DNA of 64,000 nucleotides from Pedobacter sp. MC2016-24 (GCF_015223055.1 NZ_JADFBX010000011.1:62001-126000); one strand, 5' to 3'; shown: positions 48,634-58,391, numbered from the stretch's first letter. Translations and numbers: made by a program. Notes: a model not told the origin generated them from the sequence alone.

Positions 48634-51201
48634 TCAATTATCCAACAGCTTGCGCGCCCTGAAAAGAGGATCTGCAGCTTGTAAGATCTTCGCTTTTAGT
48701 TTTGGATTATAAGCGGGGTTTGCTTTTAAAAATGTTTGAACGATTCCCGCAGCCTCCTGACTTTGATACAAACTGAGTATAGATTGAAGCCAGTTTTGCG
48801 GGAAAAATATGTCGCCAGTGGTCTGGATTTCTTCCAGCATTTCCAGGCTGCTGCCGAGATATTTCACAGATCCAGATTGCCTGAGGGGATGATGAAGGTA
48901 ATATAGCGCGGTGCCTACATTCGCTTCTTTTTCACGGTTGGCGCGCAACGATAAACGCTGAAAGAAGGCATCTCTATCCTTTAGATCTGCCGATACCGCA
49001 GGCATAATGAATTCAAACCGCTTCTTTCGATCTGCATTCGTAATCCGGTTCAATTGAGCTTTTAGAATTCCGGAATCCTGATCGTCCCTGAGTGCAAGTG
49101 CAAAAGCCAAAGCGGTATAATCATCTTCAAAAAGCTTCAGTCCTGGCAGTGCTTTCTGGCTTTTCCAGATGTCATTTAGTTTGGCATAAGCATCTTTACT
49201 CAAAAACACATCCTGATAGGCTTTGAATAACATTTTTTTAGGGTTGGGCAGATCCTGAAGCTGGATTGCCTTCCATAAATTATCTTCCAAAACAGGATTA
49301 ATGGCCAGGCGTTCATCTTTTGATATGAACGCCCAATAAATTGAGCCGATATAATTGGTGATTAATTTCAGGTTCAACTCGTCTTTTTCCTGCGCTGTGC
49401 CCTCCATAAAAAGCTTAAGTAAGTCCAGAGGTTTAATTGAGCGCCCGTTGAGCATGTTTTCATACAGGGATATGTATGCAGAAGCTCGGTTCAAAGGTTT
49501 GGTTATGCTGTAAATCTTATCAAACATTGCCGAATCTACCGGCCATAAACCATAGCCTTGTCCTGTTGAATTGAACAGGATATAAAGCGGAACTTCCTGG
49601 TCAAGCAACTCCTTAACCTCTACTTTGGCTGCATTTAAATTAACGGTCAATTCTTTTACATGATCCGGATAATACAAGGCCAGTTCGACATACTGGGGCC
49701 ATACCCGTTCTTTTCCATACTCCGCTTGCTGGGTTATGCTAAAGTTTTTGATCTTTCCATCTTTTTTCCCTAAGGTATAGTCGATCACCGGTCGTCCGTT
49801 TTCGTTTACCCAAACCTTATTCCACTGCTGCAAATCTGCATCAGCATATTTATCCAGCACAGCAATTAAATCTGGCCAGGAGGCATTGCTATTGGCAAAC
49901 TTTTTTAAATATTCCCTTACCCCTTGCTGAAACTTTTCCTTTCCCATCAGGCGCTCCAGTTGCCGCATCATAATGGGTGCTTTATGATAAATGATATTGC
50001 CATACATGGTTCCGGCATCTTTCAGGTTAGCCAAATCCTGGCGGATGGGATTTGCGCCGGTACTGCGATCAACCGCATAAGCCGCAGGAAAATGGTCAAT
50101 CAAAAATTTCTGATCAAAGTCGGCCGGGTTCCCTCCACGCTCTGTACTTTTATCTGCCATGAAATTGGCGAAAACTTCTTTCATCCATACATCAGTAAAC
50201 CATGACATTGTTACCAGGTCGCCAAACCACATATGTGCAGTTTCATGTGCGATTAAATTCGTTCTGGAATTCAATTGATCTTTTGTTGCACCTCCATCCA
50301 GAAACAACGAAGAGGCTTTATATTGAATGGCTCCTACATGTTCCATTCCTCCAAATTGGAAATCAGGAATTGCAGCAAAGCCAAACTTTTGAAATGGATA
50401 GGGAATTGAGGTCCAATCTTCAAAGTATTTCAGGGAATTGCTGTGAATTTTAAAAACTTCAGCCACACTTTGCCTGATTTTCGCGGTATCCGTTTCCCGG
50501 TAAAGAAAATCGGCATTCCATTTCCCTACTTTTGCATTAACGCGGTCAAATCTTCCGGCAACAAAAGAAAACAAATAGGTACTCAGGGTATCAGAGGTTT
50601 TAAAACGATAGGTTTTGCGATCTGAGACCATTGAAGAATCTACTAAAGCTGCATTGGCCATAGCAGCCCAGTTGGCAGGAACTTTTAAAGTAAGCGTATA
50701 TACGGCTTTTAAATCGGGCTGATCAAAGCATGGAAAAACTGTTCTGGCACGATCGGGTACAAATAGTGTATATAAATAATCTGCATTTCGGTTTAAGGCA
50801 CCTTCGCCGGCTAAGAACTCAATTTCTATCTCATTGGTTCCCTTTTTAAGGTTTTCAGCTGCAATCAGGATGTGTTCTTTATCGTATTTAAGCGCACATA
50901 CAACACCATTTACGCTGAGCTTTTTTAATTTATCCGACTGATCTCTAAAATCGAGTTGTAATCCATATTTATTTTCCCGCAATTTAAAATGGATACTTTC
51001 TTTCGTCGGTATAGGCTGTGCCCGTTCTTTAGGGATATCAAAATCTAAATGATAATGGATATCACTGAGTACATTTTTGCGGTATAACGCGAGTTCCCTG
51101 GAAACGCCATCTTCCAGACCAGGATCACTTTGCTGTTTTAAAGTAGAACATGACATCAAAACGCCAAGAAAGAGCAGCGATAGTATACGATAATTTACCA
51201 T
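48634..51201 (-). CDS. M1 family aminopeptidase lipoprotein
   Basis: Zinc aminopeptidase of 855 residues (PepN-like) tethered by a lipobox at FLGVLMSC (Cys18), so it acts in the periplasm or on the outer membrane. The exopeptidase motif GGMEHVGAIQY (GxMEN variant) precedes the zinc site HETAHMWFGDLV (HExxH) with the third ligand 18 residues later in WMKEVFANFMA. A catalytic Tyr is expected further on. The C-terminal half is the helical ERAP1-like domain, which closes over the substrate. It probably trims peptides brought in by the outer-membrane systems, as inference. Confidence 0.94.
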   Translation of the reverse strand: MVNYRILSLLFLGVLMSCSTLKQQSDPGLEDGVSRELALYRKNVLSDIHYHLDFDIPKERAQPIPTKESIHFKLRENKYGLQLDFRDQSDKLKKLSVNGVVCALKYDKEHILIAAENLKKGTNEIEIEFLAGEGALNRNADYLYTLFVPDRARTVFPCFDQPDLKAVYTLTLKVPANWAAMANAALVDSSMVSDRKTYRFKTSDTLSTYLFSFVAGRFDRVNAKVGKWNADFLYRETDTAKIRQSVAEVFKIHSNSLKYFEDWTSIPYPFQKFGFAAIPDFQFGGMEHVGAIQYKASSLFLDGGATKDQLNSRTNLIAHETAHMWFGDLVTMSWFTDVWMKEVFANFMADKSTERGGNPADFDQKFLIDHFPAAYAVDRSTGANPIRQDLANLKDAGTMYGNIIYHKAPIMMRQLERLMGKEKFQQGVREYLKKFANSNASWPDLIAVLDKYADADLQQWNKVWVNENGRPVIDYTLGKKDGKIKNFSITQQAEYGKERVWPQYVELALYYPDHVKELTVNLNAAKVEVKELLDQEVPLYILFNSTGQGYGLWPVDSAMFDKIYSITKPLNRASAYISLYENMLNGRSIKPLDLLKLFMEGTAQEKDELNLKLITNYIGSIYWAFISKDERLAINPVLEDNLWKAIQLQDLPNPKKMLFKAYQDVFLSKDAYAKLNDIWKSQKALPGLKLFEDDYTALAFALALRDDQDSGILKAQLNRITNADRKKRFEFIMPAVSADLKDRDAFFQRLSLRANREKEANVGTALYYLHHPLRQSGSVKYLGSSLEMLEEIQTTGDIFFPQNWLQSILSLYQSQEAAGIVQTFLKANPAYNPKLKAKILQAADPLFRARKLLDN

Positions 51202-51316
51202 AGGGACTAATTTATACCTATTTTTCTAATTTCCGAGTCAAGATTACAGGAAAGGTATTTTTTAATATATAATACAACCGGAGAAGTGTATTTTAGCCTA
51301 ACAAAACTTATTTGAA

Positions 51317-52165
51317 ATGAGATCAACATTAAAAACAGTATTGCTGCTTGCGTTAACGGTGGCTTTAAGTACAGAAATTCAGGCACAAGGTCTGAAAATG
51401 CCACAGGCAAGTACTGCACAAACCATTACTCAGAACTTTGGCCTGGGTAAAATCACCCTGAGTTACGCTCGTCCAAACGTAAAAGGCCGTAAAATTTTCG
51501 GAGCTATGGAACCATATGGCACGGTATGGCGTACAGGAGCCAATTCTGCAACAATCATCAGCTTCACTGAACCTATTAAAATTGATGGCAAAGAAATTCC
51601 GGCAGGAGACTATGGTTTGTTTACCATTCCAGGTAAAGATGAGTGGACAGTGATCTTTAACAAAGGTGCCAAACAATGGGGTGCTTATGAGTACAAAGAA
51701 GCTGAAGATGTATTGAGAATCAAAGTAAAAGCGGATAAGTTGAAAGATAAAGTAGAAACTTTTACCATACAGTTTACCGATGTTTATCCAACTACTGCTA
51801 AATTACAGTTGATGTGGGAAAATACGGCATTAAGTGTACCATTGGGTACAGAGGTTGACACTAAAGTAATGGCTGGCATTGACGAAGCGATGAAAGGTGC
51901 TAAAAAACCTTATTTCCAGGCTGCTCAATATTATTTTGAAAATGGCAAAGATTTAAATAAAGCTTTAGAATGGGCAAATGCTGCTGAAGCTGAAAACCCG
52001 AAAGCACCATACATCAGGTTATGGAAAGGGCGTATTCAATTGAAAATGGGCGACAAAGCTGGCGCTGCTCAAACAGCTGCTGCAGGCTTGCAACTGGCTA
52101 CAGAAACTAAAAACCAGGAATATGTACGCTTATGTACCGCTTTATTGAACGAGGCTAAAAAATAA
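51317..52165 (+). CDS. DUF2911-domain exported protein
   Basis: A 282-residue secreted protein with a signal peptide (about 1-23, STEIQAQ). The DUF2911 core is clear: MPQASTAQTITQNFGLGKITLSYARPNVKGRKIFG, then YGTVWRTGANSATIISF and IPAGDYGLFTIPGKDEWTVIFNKG, all conserved in the family. The C-terminal third has TPR-like helices (AEAENPKAPYIRLWKGRIQLKMGD). Function is not established in the literature I recall. It is monocistronic with a terminator 23 nt after the stop. Confidence 0.92.
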   Translation: MRSTLKTVLLLALTVALSTEIQAQGLKMPQASTAQTITQNFGLGKITLSYARPNVKGRKIFGAMEPYGTVWRTGANSATIISFTEPIKIDGKEIPAGDYGLFTIPGKDEWTVIFNKGAKQWGAYEYKEAEDVLRIKVKADKLKDKVETFTIQFTDVYPTTAKLQLMWENTALSVPLGTEVDTKVMAGIDEAMKGAKKPYFQAAQYYFENGKDLNKALEWANAAEAENPKAPYIRLWKGRIQLKMGDKAGAAQTAAAGLQLATETKNQEYVRLCTALLNEAKK

Positions 52166-52188
52166 TTACGGATTTCAATCCGCATAGT

Positions 52189-52221
52189 AAACCGGGTGTC
52201 TGATTGGACACCCGGTTTTTT
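52189..52221 (+). terminator. Terminator after the DUF2911 gene
   Basis: Twelve-base stem (52189-52200 with 52207-52218), six-base loop and a T-run to 52221. It lies tail to tail with the symporter gene, whose stop codon (52220) falls in the T-run. Confidence 0.88.
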
Positions 52222-53920
52222 ATTTGGCCTTAACGGGAGCTAAATCCAGGATCTTCTGAATCCCGATAGCCAAAAGGACCACCAGGACACAACCAATTAC
52301 GTTGAGCCATAAGTAAGCGACAAACTCCAACTTCCCCATAATGACGATGACAATCTCCGCAGCAATGGCTGCAAAAAAAACAGCCCGACCGTTCACATGT
52401 CTGACATAAAACGCGACCAGGAAAACCCCCAGGATTGTACCATAAATATAAGACCCCAGAATATTTACAGCTTCCAATAGATTGCCAATTTTGCTGGCAT
52501 ACAAAGCCATTGCAATGCATACAATACCCCAGAATACTGTAGCCAGTCTGGAAGCCTGCAGGTATTGCTGATCTGAGCCATCCTTCTTGATCAGACGCTT
52601 ATATATATCGATCACTGTAGTTGAAGCCAGGGAGTTGAGTGCGCTTGCCGTTGATCCCATGGAAGCCAGGAAAATGATCGCGATCAGTAATCCGACCAGT
52701 CCTTTCGGGAGGTATTGTGTGACAAAACTCAGAAATACATAATTGTTATCGTCCGTATTCGCGTCTTTATCATTTTTGACCATCAGATCTGTCACCTGTT
52801 TCCGGATGGCTTTTTCTTTTTGATCGGCAGCTTGCAAGACTAACCTTTGCTGATCCACCGGTGCCTGGTCTTTCTGATCAAGAAGCGCATTCATCCGTTG
52901 TACTTCCACCTGCTTTTCTTCAAAAGCCTGATTATAGTTTTTCTTGATCTCATTAAATGCTGTTGAATAACTGCTTTTTTCCAGTTTATTCAATTCAACA
53001 CTATTGAAAAAAATGGGCGGCTTATTGTATTGATAAAAGGTAAATACCAGCACACCGATCAATAGAATTAAAAATTGCATGGGTATTTTAACCAGGCCAT
53101 TCATCAATAAGCCTAAGCGCGATTGACTAACTGAGGCGCCTGACAAATATCGGCCAACCTGACTCTGATCAGTACCGAAATAAGACAACTGGAGGAAAAA
53201 TCCGCCAATCAAGCCTGTCCAAAGGGTATATTTGTTGTTTAAATCTAGTTTCAGATCAATCGCATCGGTCCTGCCCATTTTACCAGCAATACTGATGGCT
53301 TTGGTAAAACCAATATCGGAAGGCAGTAAATGGACGACCATAATTCCGGCAAGGAATAATCCACAGAAAATGATACTCATTTGCAGCATTTGCGTGTAGG
53401 ACACCGCCTTTGTCCCTCCATATACCGTATAAAATATCACCAGGCTACCGATAAACAAGGTGGTGTATGTCGTGTTGATATCCAATATGGTTGATAAAAT
53501 AATGGAAGGGGCGTAAATGGTAATGCCAGTTGACAATCCGCGCTGAATCAGAAACAGAAAAGCTGTTAAAGCACGGGTTTTCAAATCAAAACGTTGTTCC
53601 AGATATTCATAAGCAGTATAAACCTTTAACCTATGGTAAATGGGCACAAAGGTGATACACAACACAATCATGGCCAAAGGTAAACCCAGATAAAACTGTA
53701 CAAAGCCCATTCCTGAAGAATAAGCCAGGCCTGGCGCAGACAGAAAGGTAATTGCACTGGCCTGGGTGGCCATCACAGACAGGCAGACATGATACCAGGG
53801 CAAGGATTGATTGCCCAGCAAATAGGTCTGTATGTTATGCGCCCCGCGACTTTTGTATACACCGTATACCACAATGACAACAAGTGTCAGTATTAAAACA
53901 GTCCAATCGATAACACTCAT
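52220..53920 (-). CDS. Sodium:solute symporter (SSS family)
   Basis: Inner-membrane Na+-coupled symporter of 566 residues with the 13-helix SSS layout. It begins MSVIDWTVLILTLVVIVVYG and includes the GNQSLPWYHVCLSVMATQASAITFLSAPGLAY region, which forms the sodium and substrate site, and YGGTKAVSYTQMLQMSIIFCGL. A large soluble, charged insertion (about residues 310-410) with Gln/Lys-rich helices sits between helices; in my recollection it is common in Bacteroidota members. Substrate unknown. Its ATG overlaps the TGA of the 40-residue gene upstream (ATGA), so the two are translationally coupled. It follows the PIG-L deacetylase. Confidence 0.93.
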   Translation of the reverse strand: MSVIDWTVLILTLVVIVVYGVYKSRGAHNIQTYLLGNQSLPWYHVCLSVMATQASAITFLSAPGLAYSSGMGFVQFYLGLPLAMIVLCITFVPIYHRLKVYTAYEYLEQRFDLKTRALTAFLFLIQRGLSTGITIYAPSIILSTILDINTTYTTLFIGSLVIFYTVYGGTKAVSYTQMLQMSIIFCGLFLAGIMVVHLLPSDIGFTKAISIAGKMGRTDAIDLKLDLNNKYTLWTGLIGGFFLQLSYFGTDQSQVGRYLSGASVSQSRLGLLMNGLVKIPMQFLILLIGVLVFTFYQYNKPPIFFNSVELNKLEKSSYSTAFNEIKKNYNQAFEEKQVEVQRMNALLDQKDQAPVDQQRLVLQAADQKEKAIRKQVTDLMVKNDKDANTDDNNYVFLSFVTQYLPKGLVGLLIAIIFLASMGSTASALNSLASTTVIDIYKRLIKKDGSDQQYLQASRLATVFWGIVCIAMALYASKIGNLLEAVNILGSYIYGTILGVFLVAFYVRHVNGRAVFFAAIAAEIVIVIMGKLEFVAYLWLNVIGCVLVVLLAIGIQKILDLAPVKAK

Positions 53921-54039
53921 CCGAAATATCTGGTAAATAGGTAAAACGCCAGGATTAAAAACACCAGCCAGCAAATCAATAAAATATAAAACTGTTTCCA
54001 GGTTTTAACAAACGGCGGCAAATCTTGCTGGTCTTTCAT
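53917..54039 (-). CDS. 40-residue single-pass membrane protein coupled to the symporter
   Basis: An open frame of 40 codons reads MKDQQDLPPFVKTWKQ, then a hydrophobic helix (about residues 18-36, ending LAFYLFTRYFG). It sits in the 136-nt gap between the PIG-L gene and the symporter gene, starting 18 nt after the PIG-L stop. Its TGA overlaps the symporter ATG by four bases. A soluble, Pro-containing N-terminus followed by one helix rich in aromatics resembles small accessory subunits of transporters. DUF4212 is a known larger symporter companion, but this is shorter and I cannot assign it to that family. Confidence 0.72.
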   Translation of the reverse strand: MKDQQDLPPFVKTWKQFYILLICWLVFLILAFYLFTRYFG

Positions 54040-54056
54040 TTCTTATTTTTTATACC

Positions 54057-56507
54057 TTATTTCTGTGCAGAAATCAGATTGACAAACAAACGATATGCTC
54101 CTGGTACTCCGGCAGGCAGTTGCCTGAAGAAGGAAATCCCGGTATATACATATCGGCCTTTACCATAATTTGTGACAATCAATGAACCATTCCTTTCTGC
54201 ATCTCCCTGATCGTGCATACTTAAAACCGGTGTGTAATGCGAATCTATATCCGTAAGGAAATACAAACCCCGTTCCTGTATCCAGCCATCAAAGTCTTTG
54301 GCGGTAATTTTATTGGGGTAATTCAAAACCGGGTTTTGAGGCTGAAGAACGGTAACCAAAGCATCCTCCTCAGTAGTGCGATCTCTGCTCAACTTAAATG
54401 GGTACGGGCCTATATTGTCTATTTTTAAAGGCGTATTTACATTGTATTGAACCAATAACGTCCCGCCGTTTTCCACATATTTCATCAGTTTAGGCTGCAT
54501 GTATTTAATCTGATCGTTAACGTTGTATAACCTCACGCCCGTAACAATTGCATCGTAGCCTGAGAGATCAGTATTGATGACCTGAAGGTCGGTCAGACTG
54601 GTTACGTCATATCCAATTTGTTTCAAAGATTCTGGCACCAGATCTCCTGCTCCGGCAATATATGCGATGTGTTTACCTGTCATTTTCAAATCTACCTGGT
54701 CCAGTCTGGCCTCCGCTGCCGGAAACAAGGTTTGTACAGGGATGTGTTCATACGCAACCACCCGCAAGCCTTTATCATAAGTTTGACCGTCGACAAGGAC
54801 ATGCATAGACAGCGTTCCGCCTGCTGCATTTTTATCTGGCGTAATGGTGAATTCCTGTGTTTGCTCATCTCCTTTTCTGGCGATATTGAATTCCACTTTT
54901 TGCGGAACAACTTTCCATCCTGTTGGAACCTGAGGTTCAAGTACGCCTTTTGCATCGTCTTTAAAACTCTTTAATTTGGTGCTGATCGTCTTACTTTCAG
55001 CAATCTTAAATAAAAATGCCTTTTCTGATAAGCTGGCCGTAACGGGAGGCGCTATAACCAGTGGTTCGTAAAGTTCTCCCCGGACCTGGTCGGTATATTT
55101 ATAGACAATTGGCCGCTTGAACTCAATGGCCTTGCCTTCTATTGTAAACGTAAAAGTTGCAGACAAAGGTTCTGGGTTTTCGGGATTACCGACCAACAGT
55201 GGATCGTTGATCGTATAGGTCCCCAATGGATGTTTTTCCGCTAACCAATAAGGTTGCGAAAGTTTGTCGGAACTGATTTTCCCTTCAAAGCTTAACAACT
55301 TCCCTTCCGCAGGGATTGCGGCTTCCAGCGGGGCTTGTAAAGGGCTTACGTTGGTGAGTGCGACATTGGTTCCTTTACGCATCAATACCTGAGCGGTTAC
55401 TGGTATCTGCGCGTTTACTGCATATTGAGCTTGTGGTGCATAACTCTCAAACCACAATCCTGCAGCAGCTACAATAAGTTGTTTTACTTTTTCTGTCTTT
55501 TCCGCTTTCCAATATTCGTCTTTGACATTTTCCAGTGCAGTGAGCACTTTCAGCAATTGAGGTAAGGACTTTGCGGGATTTGAAACCTGATAATCATCTG
55601 CCGTTTTCTGGATCAATTGGGTCAATCCATCAGCTCCTTTAATCCTGTTCCAGCTCAGATCGATTCCTTCAAATAAATCTGATTTCGCTGCCTCACCAGC
55701 TACGGGAGAAAAATATTCAAGCGCCGGCCCACGTTGCCTGGCAGATCCGAAACCCTGACTGCGGTGATTGGAACGGCTTTCCGCGGCAATTTCGCCATAA
55801 CCTTTACCCAGTAAATTATTATACAAACCGATATCAAGCTTCAGCTGATCTGCTGCAGTGGTATTGTTACCACCAAAATTGAAGGTATTCCAGAGTATTC
55901 TTTTGGCCTGCCATGGCTTCAGATATTTCAATTGTTCTGGAAAGCGTCTCGGATCGGCAGCTGCGACAAAAGCTTCTCTGGCCAGAATTGCAGATCCGGA
56001 GTGATGACCGTGACCTGCACGGGCATCTTCAGGGAAGCGGGTGATGATGACGTCGGGACGAAACTTACGGATGACCCAAACGGCATCCGCTAAAATTTGT
56101 TCCTTACCCCAGATTTTAAAGCTTTCTTCCGGGTTTTTAGAGAAACCAAAGTCATTTGCTCGGGTAAAGAACTGTTCAGCACCGTCCATTCTACGGGCAG
56201 CCAATAGTTCCTGCGTTCGTATCAGACCTAATAGTTCAGCTTGTTCATTCCCAATCAGGTTTTGCCCACCGTCGCCACGGGTTAAGGACAGGTAACCGGT
56301 CCTTACCTTTTTTTCTTTCGCCAGATAGGCAAGCAAACGGGTATTTTCATCGTCAGGATGTGCAGCCATGTAAAGCACACTACCAACAACATTTAATCCG
56401 TCCAAACCCTGCTTGATCTCAGCAGCATTCAACTGCGGAATCATTTGAGCTTTTAAAAAAACGGGGGCAACAGCCAGAAAAAAGAACAGCGATTTATTAA
56501 ACTTCAT
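54057..56507 (-). CDS. PIG-L family deacetylase, large exported form
   Basis: An 816-residue protein with a signal peptide (about 1-20, ending FLKAQ). The LmbE/PIG-L zinc deacetylase domain occupies about 40-290: AAHPDDE (His50, Asp52 and Asp53 as metal and catalytic residues), LTRGDGGQN, and RAGHGHHSGSA with the third metal His. The enzyme type removes acetyl groups from GlcNAc-like substrates. The long C-terminal part has beta-rich segments and, near the end, a glutamine-amidotransferase-like fold (VENGGTLLVQYN and NYGKGRYVYTGISFFRQLPAGVPGAYRL). It is followed by the 40-residue membrane protein and a symporter. Natural substrate unknown; BshB and MshB are small relatives. Confidence 0.9.
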   Translation of the reverse strand: MKFNKSLFFFLAVAPVFLKAQMIPQLNAAEIKQGLDGLNVVGSVLYMAAHPDDENTRLLAYLAKEKKVRTGYLSLTRGDGGQNLIGNEQAELLGLIRTQELLAARRMDGAEQFFTRANDFGFSKNPEESFKIWGKEQILADAVWVIRKFRPDVIITRFPEDARAGHGHHSGSAILAREAFVAAADPRRFPEQLKYLKPWQAKRILWNTFNFGGNNTTAADQLKLDIGLYNNLLGKGYGEIAAESRSNHRSQGFGSARQRGPALEYFSPVAGEAAKSDLFEGIDLSWNRIKGADGLTQLIQKTADDYQVSNPAKSLPQLLKVLTALENVKDEYWKAEKTEKVKQLIVAAAGLWFESYAPQAQYAVNAQIPVTAQVLMRKGTNVALTNVSPLQAPLEAAIPAEGKLLSFEGKISSDKLSQPYWLAEKHPLGTYTINDPLLVGNPENPEPLSATFTFTIEGKAIEFKRPIVYKYTDQVRGELYEPLVIAPPVTASLSEKAFLFKIAESKTISTKLKSFKDDAKGVLEPQVPTGWKVVPQKVEFNIARKGDEQTQEFTITPDKNAAGGTLSMHVLVDGQTYDKGLRVVAYEHIPVQTLFPAAEARLDQVDLKMTGKHIAYIAGAGDLVPESLKQIGYDVTSLTDLQVINTDLSGYDAIVTGVRLYNVNDQIKYMQPKLMKYVENGGTLLVQYNVNTPLKIDNIGPYPFKLSRDRTTEEDALVTVLQPQNPVLNYPNKITAKDFDGWIQERGLYFLTDIDSHYTPVLSMHDQGDAERNGSLIVTNYGKGRYVYTGISFFRQLPAGVPGAYRLFVNLISAQK

Positions 56508-56638
56508 AAAAAAAACTTAATCATAAGTTCAGCGCGATTGCTGCGCTGACACCATGATCCGAAATTAATGAAATTTCGTCAATCTGAATTTTTTAATCTG
56601 TTTATCTCAGTAACAATACTGCAAAAATACTACTCTTT

Positions 56639-57238
56639 TTATAGGAGAATTTTGCTGCTGATTTCTTTGTCTATCGTGATAAATCCAGGGTATTTGACCA
56701 ATGCACCTGCAACCTTAAAGCTTGGCTTGATTTTTAAAGTCAGGATGCCCTTTTTCTCTAGTCCGCCTTTGCTGCTTTTCAGGAAATCGGTGATCTGATC
56801 CATGACCTTACCATCAGAGATGAAGGGATACAGGTTAGCAACCATATCAATCGGCACCACAGTAGATTGTCCTGCATCAACATTGACACTTTGGTTCACA
56901 AAACCATTCACCAATTCTACTTTATTGATTAAGATTTTATATTCGAACTCGTTGATCGCGGCTGCGTTACTGGTTGGATTTTTGATCTCCAGATTCAGTT
57001 TGGCACGCAATGGAATGTCTCTTCTCAATAAACCCAATGCCAAGCCCGGCAAACTGGAAAGGTTGATGTTCTGCCCGTCTAACAAGTTTTTAACATTGGC
57101 TCCGGCCAAAGAAATGTTGTCAGCAGAAGTAATGCGGTAGGTACATTTTTCAAGCGCTTTAATCTGCTGTGCCTGCCTGTTAACGCCACAACTTTGTAAT
57201 ACAATTGCGGTTAAGCAAAATAATATGATTTTTTTCAT
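56639..57238 (-). CDS. LEA-type-2-like lipoprotein
   Basis: A 199-residue lipoprotein with a signal ending IVLQSC (Cys16). The fold looks like an LEA14/WHy beta-sandwich, with IPLRAKLNLEIKNPTSNAAAINEFEYKILINKVEL, in which the short motif NPTS followed by a hydrophobic strand is typical. Proteins of this type bind hydrophobic molecules or membranes in other organisms. Its function here is unknown. It is 34 nt downstream of the doxX gene on the same strand, so possibly one transcript. Confidence 0.75.
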   Translation of the reverse strand: MKKIILFCLTAIVLQSCGVNRQAQQIKALEKCTYRITSADNISLAGANVKNLLDGQNINLSSLPGLALGLLRRDIPLRAKLNLEIKNPTSNAAAINEFEYKILINKVELVNGFVNQSVNVDAGQSTVVPIDMVANLYPFISDGKVMDQITDFLKSSKGGLEKKGILTLKIKPSFKVAGALVKYPGFITIDKEISSKILL

Positions 57239-57272
57239 TGCTATTTCATTTGGTGATGCGCTATAATAACGA

Positions 57273-57707
57273 CTATCTTCTTCTTCTATTGCTACTCTTA
57301 CTGATCAAATGATCCACGCTGTATTTACCACTTCCAGAAATCAGCAGGAATACATAGGCAACCAGGTAATGAAGTGCCATTTCCTTTTTGTCAAAGCCGT
57401 CAGCGCCATGAACAATAAATACAGCAACAACCATGGTGATGATCAAAGGAATGACAGCTAAGCGTGTACCCAAGCCAATTAGAAGCAAAATGGAACACAC
57501 AAATTCAGCAAAAACAGCCAGCACCAAAGATGCGTAAGGACCAACACCAATAGGGTCTCCAAACTGGATTTCTCCACCAGCAATCAGTGTCTGCAATTTT
57601 TGGTAGCCATGAACCATCATAAAAACGGCAAAAGAAACACGCAAAATAAGCACGGCGAAATGAAGGCTTCCCTGATTAAAATTGGTATTGAATAGTCTTC
57701 TCATCAT
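57273..57707 (-). CDS. DoxX family membrane protein
   Basis: A 144-residue inner-membrane protein with four predicted helices. It contains LILRVSFAVFMMVHGYQKL, the conserved first-helix motif with Arg, Gly and His, and GPYASLVLAVFAEFVCSILLLIGLGTRLAVIPLIITM. DoxX proteins are linked to quinone-dependent redox or thiosulfate oxidation in archaea and to stress responses in bacteria, but a general function is not established. It follows a TetR gene by 50 nt, and a separate -7 element lies in the gap. Confidence 0.9.
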   Translation of the reverse strand: MMRRLFNTNFNQGSLHFAVLILRVSFAVFMMVHGYQKLQTLIAGGEIQFGDPIGVGPYASLVLAVFAEFVCSILLLIGLGTRLAVIPLIITMVVAVFIVHGADGFDKKEMALHYLVAYVFLLISGSGKYSVDHLISKSSNRRRR

Positions 57708-57744
57708 TTGATTTCGTTAGGGTTGTAAAGATGGTTAAATATAA

Positions 57745-57752
57745 CAAAATTA
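57745..57752 (-). promoter_or_regulatory. Putative -7 element of doxX
   Basis: The minus strand reads TAATTTTG (TAnnTTTG), 37 nt upstream of the doxX ATG. It implies that doxX may be transcribed apart from the TetR gene. Confidence 0.4.
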
Positions 57753-57756
57753 AGAA

Positions 57757-58362
57757 TTAACTGGCAAGCAATGATTTGATAAATCCCGATATGGCATCCT
57801 GGAGGATCAAGCGCTTGTCTTCATCCGGTTTCCCGGCTTTCTCAATCATCTGGATAGATACCAGTCCATGCAAAATAGAAAGATAGGTATGATATTTTAA
57901 AAACAGATTGGCTTGTTTGTCATTGCTGACCGCGATAGCTGCCGCTATGGTAGAAATCATCACCGTAGTCATACTTTTCATTTCGGCGATTTGATTGACC
58001 CGTTCACATGCAGGAATCCCCAAACCGAACATCAATTGGTAGTACTCTTTATGATCAAATGCGAAATCCCAGTAGGCATTAGCAATGGCCTCCAACTGCA
58101 AGGCGGGTTCCCGATGATGGCTTTTTACCTGCTCCAGTGTTTCAGCCAATTTTTGAAAGCCTTCCCTGGTAAACTCCAATAAAATGGCTTCTTTATTTTC
58201 GAAATGGTTGTAAATTACGGGCACGCTGTATTCAATTGCATCGGCGATCTTGCGGATGGAAAGAGACTGCCAGCCATCTGTAAGTACCTGCAACCACGCA
58301 GCCTCGAGGATACTTGCCCTAAATTCTTCTCTCTGTCTGATTTTTCTTTCAGCAATTCCCAT
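57757..58362 (-). CDS. TetR/AcrR family transcriptional regulator
   Basis: A 201-residue dimeric repressor. The N-terminal DNA-binding part contains FRASILEAAWLQVLTDGWQSLSIRKIADAIEYSVPVIYNHFENKEAILL, a textbook TetR helix-turn-helix with the YNHFENKE motif. The C-terminal ligand domain resembles the WHG-type TetR_C group (FAFDHKEYYQLMFGLG). An inverted repeat TTAACA-G-TGTTAA lies between its -7 element and the ATG, a plausible self-operator. doxX downstream is a candidate target, as inference. Confidence 0.9.
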   Translation of the reverse strand: MGIAERKIRQREEFRASILEAAWLQVLTDGWQSLSIRKIADAIEYSVPVIYNHFENKEAILLEFTREGFQKLAETLEQVKSHHREPALQLEAIANAYWDFAFDHKEYYQLMFGLGIPACERVNQIAEMKSMTTVMISTIAAAIAVSNDKQANLFLKYHTYLSILHGLVSIQMIEKAGKPDEDKRLILQDAISGFIKSLLAS

Positions 58363-58378
58363 ACTCCATTTAATTTTA

Positions 58379-58391
58379 TTAACAGTGTTAA
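58379..58391. promoter_or_regulatory. Candidate TetR operator TTAACA-G-TGTTAA
   Basis: A perfect 13-bp palindrome directly downstream of the -7 element of the tetR gene, so it would sit at the transcription start. No second copy was seen near doxX. Confidence 0.5.

Noticed and set aside
56529..56549. Seven-base inverted repeat TCAGCGC/GCGCTGA upstream of the PIG-L gene
   Set aside because: Short stem without T-run or clear regulatory position; this length is expected by chance in a window of this size.
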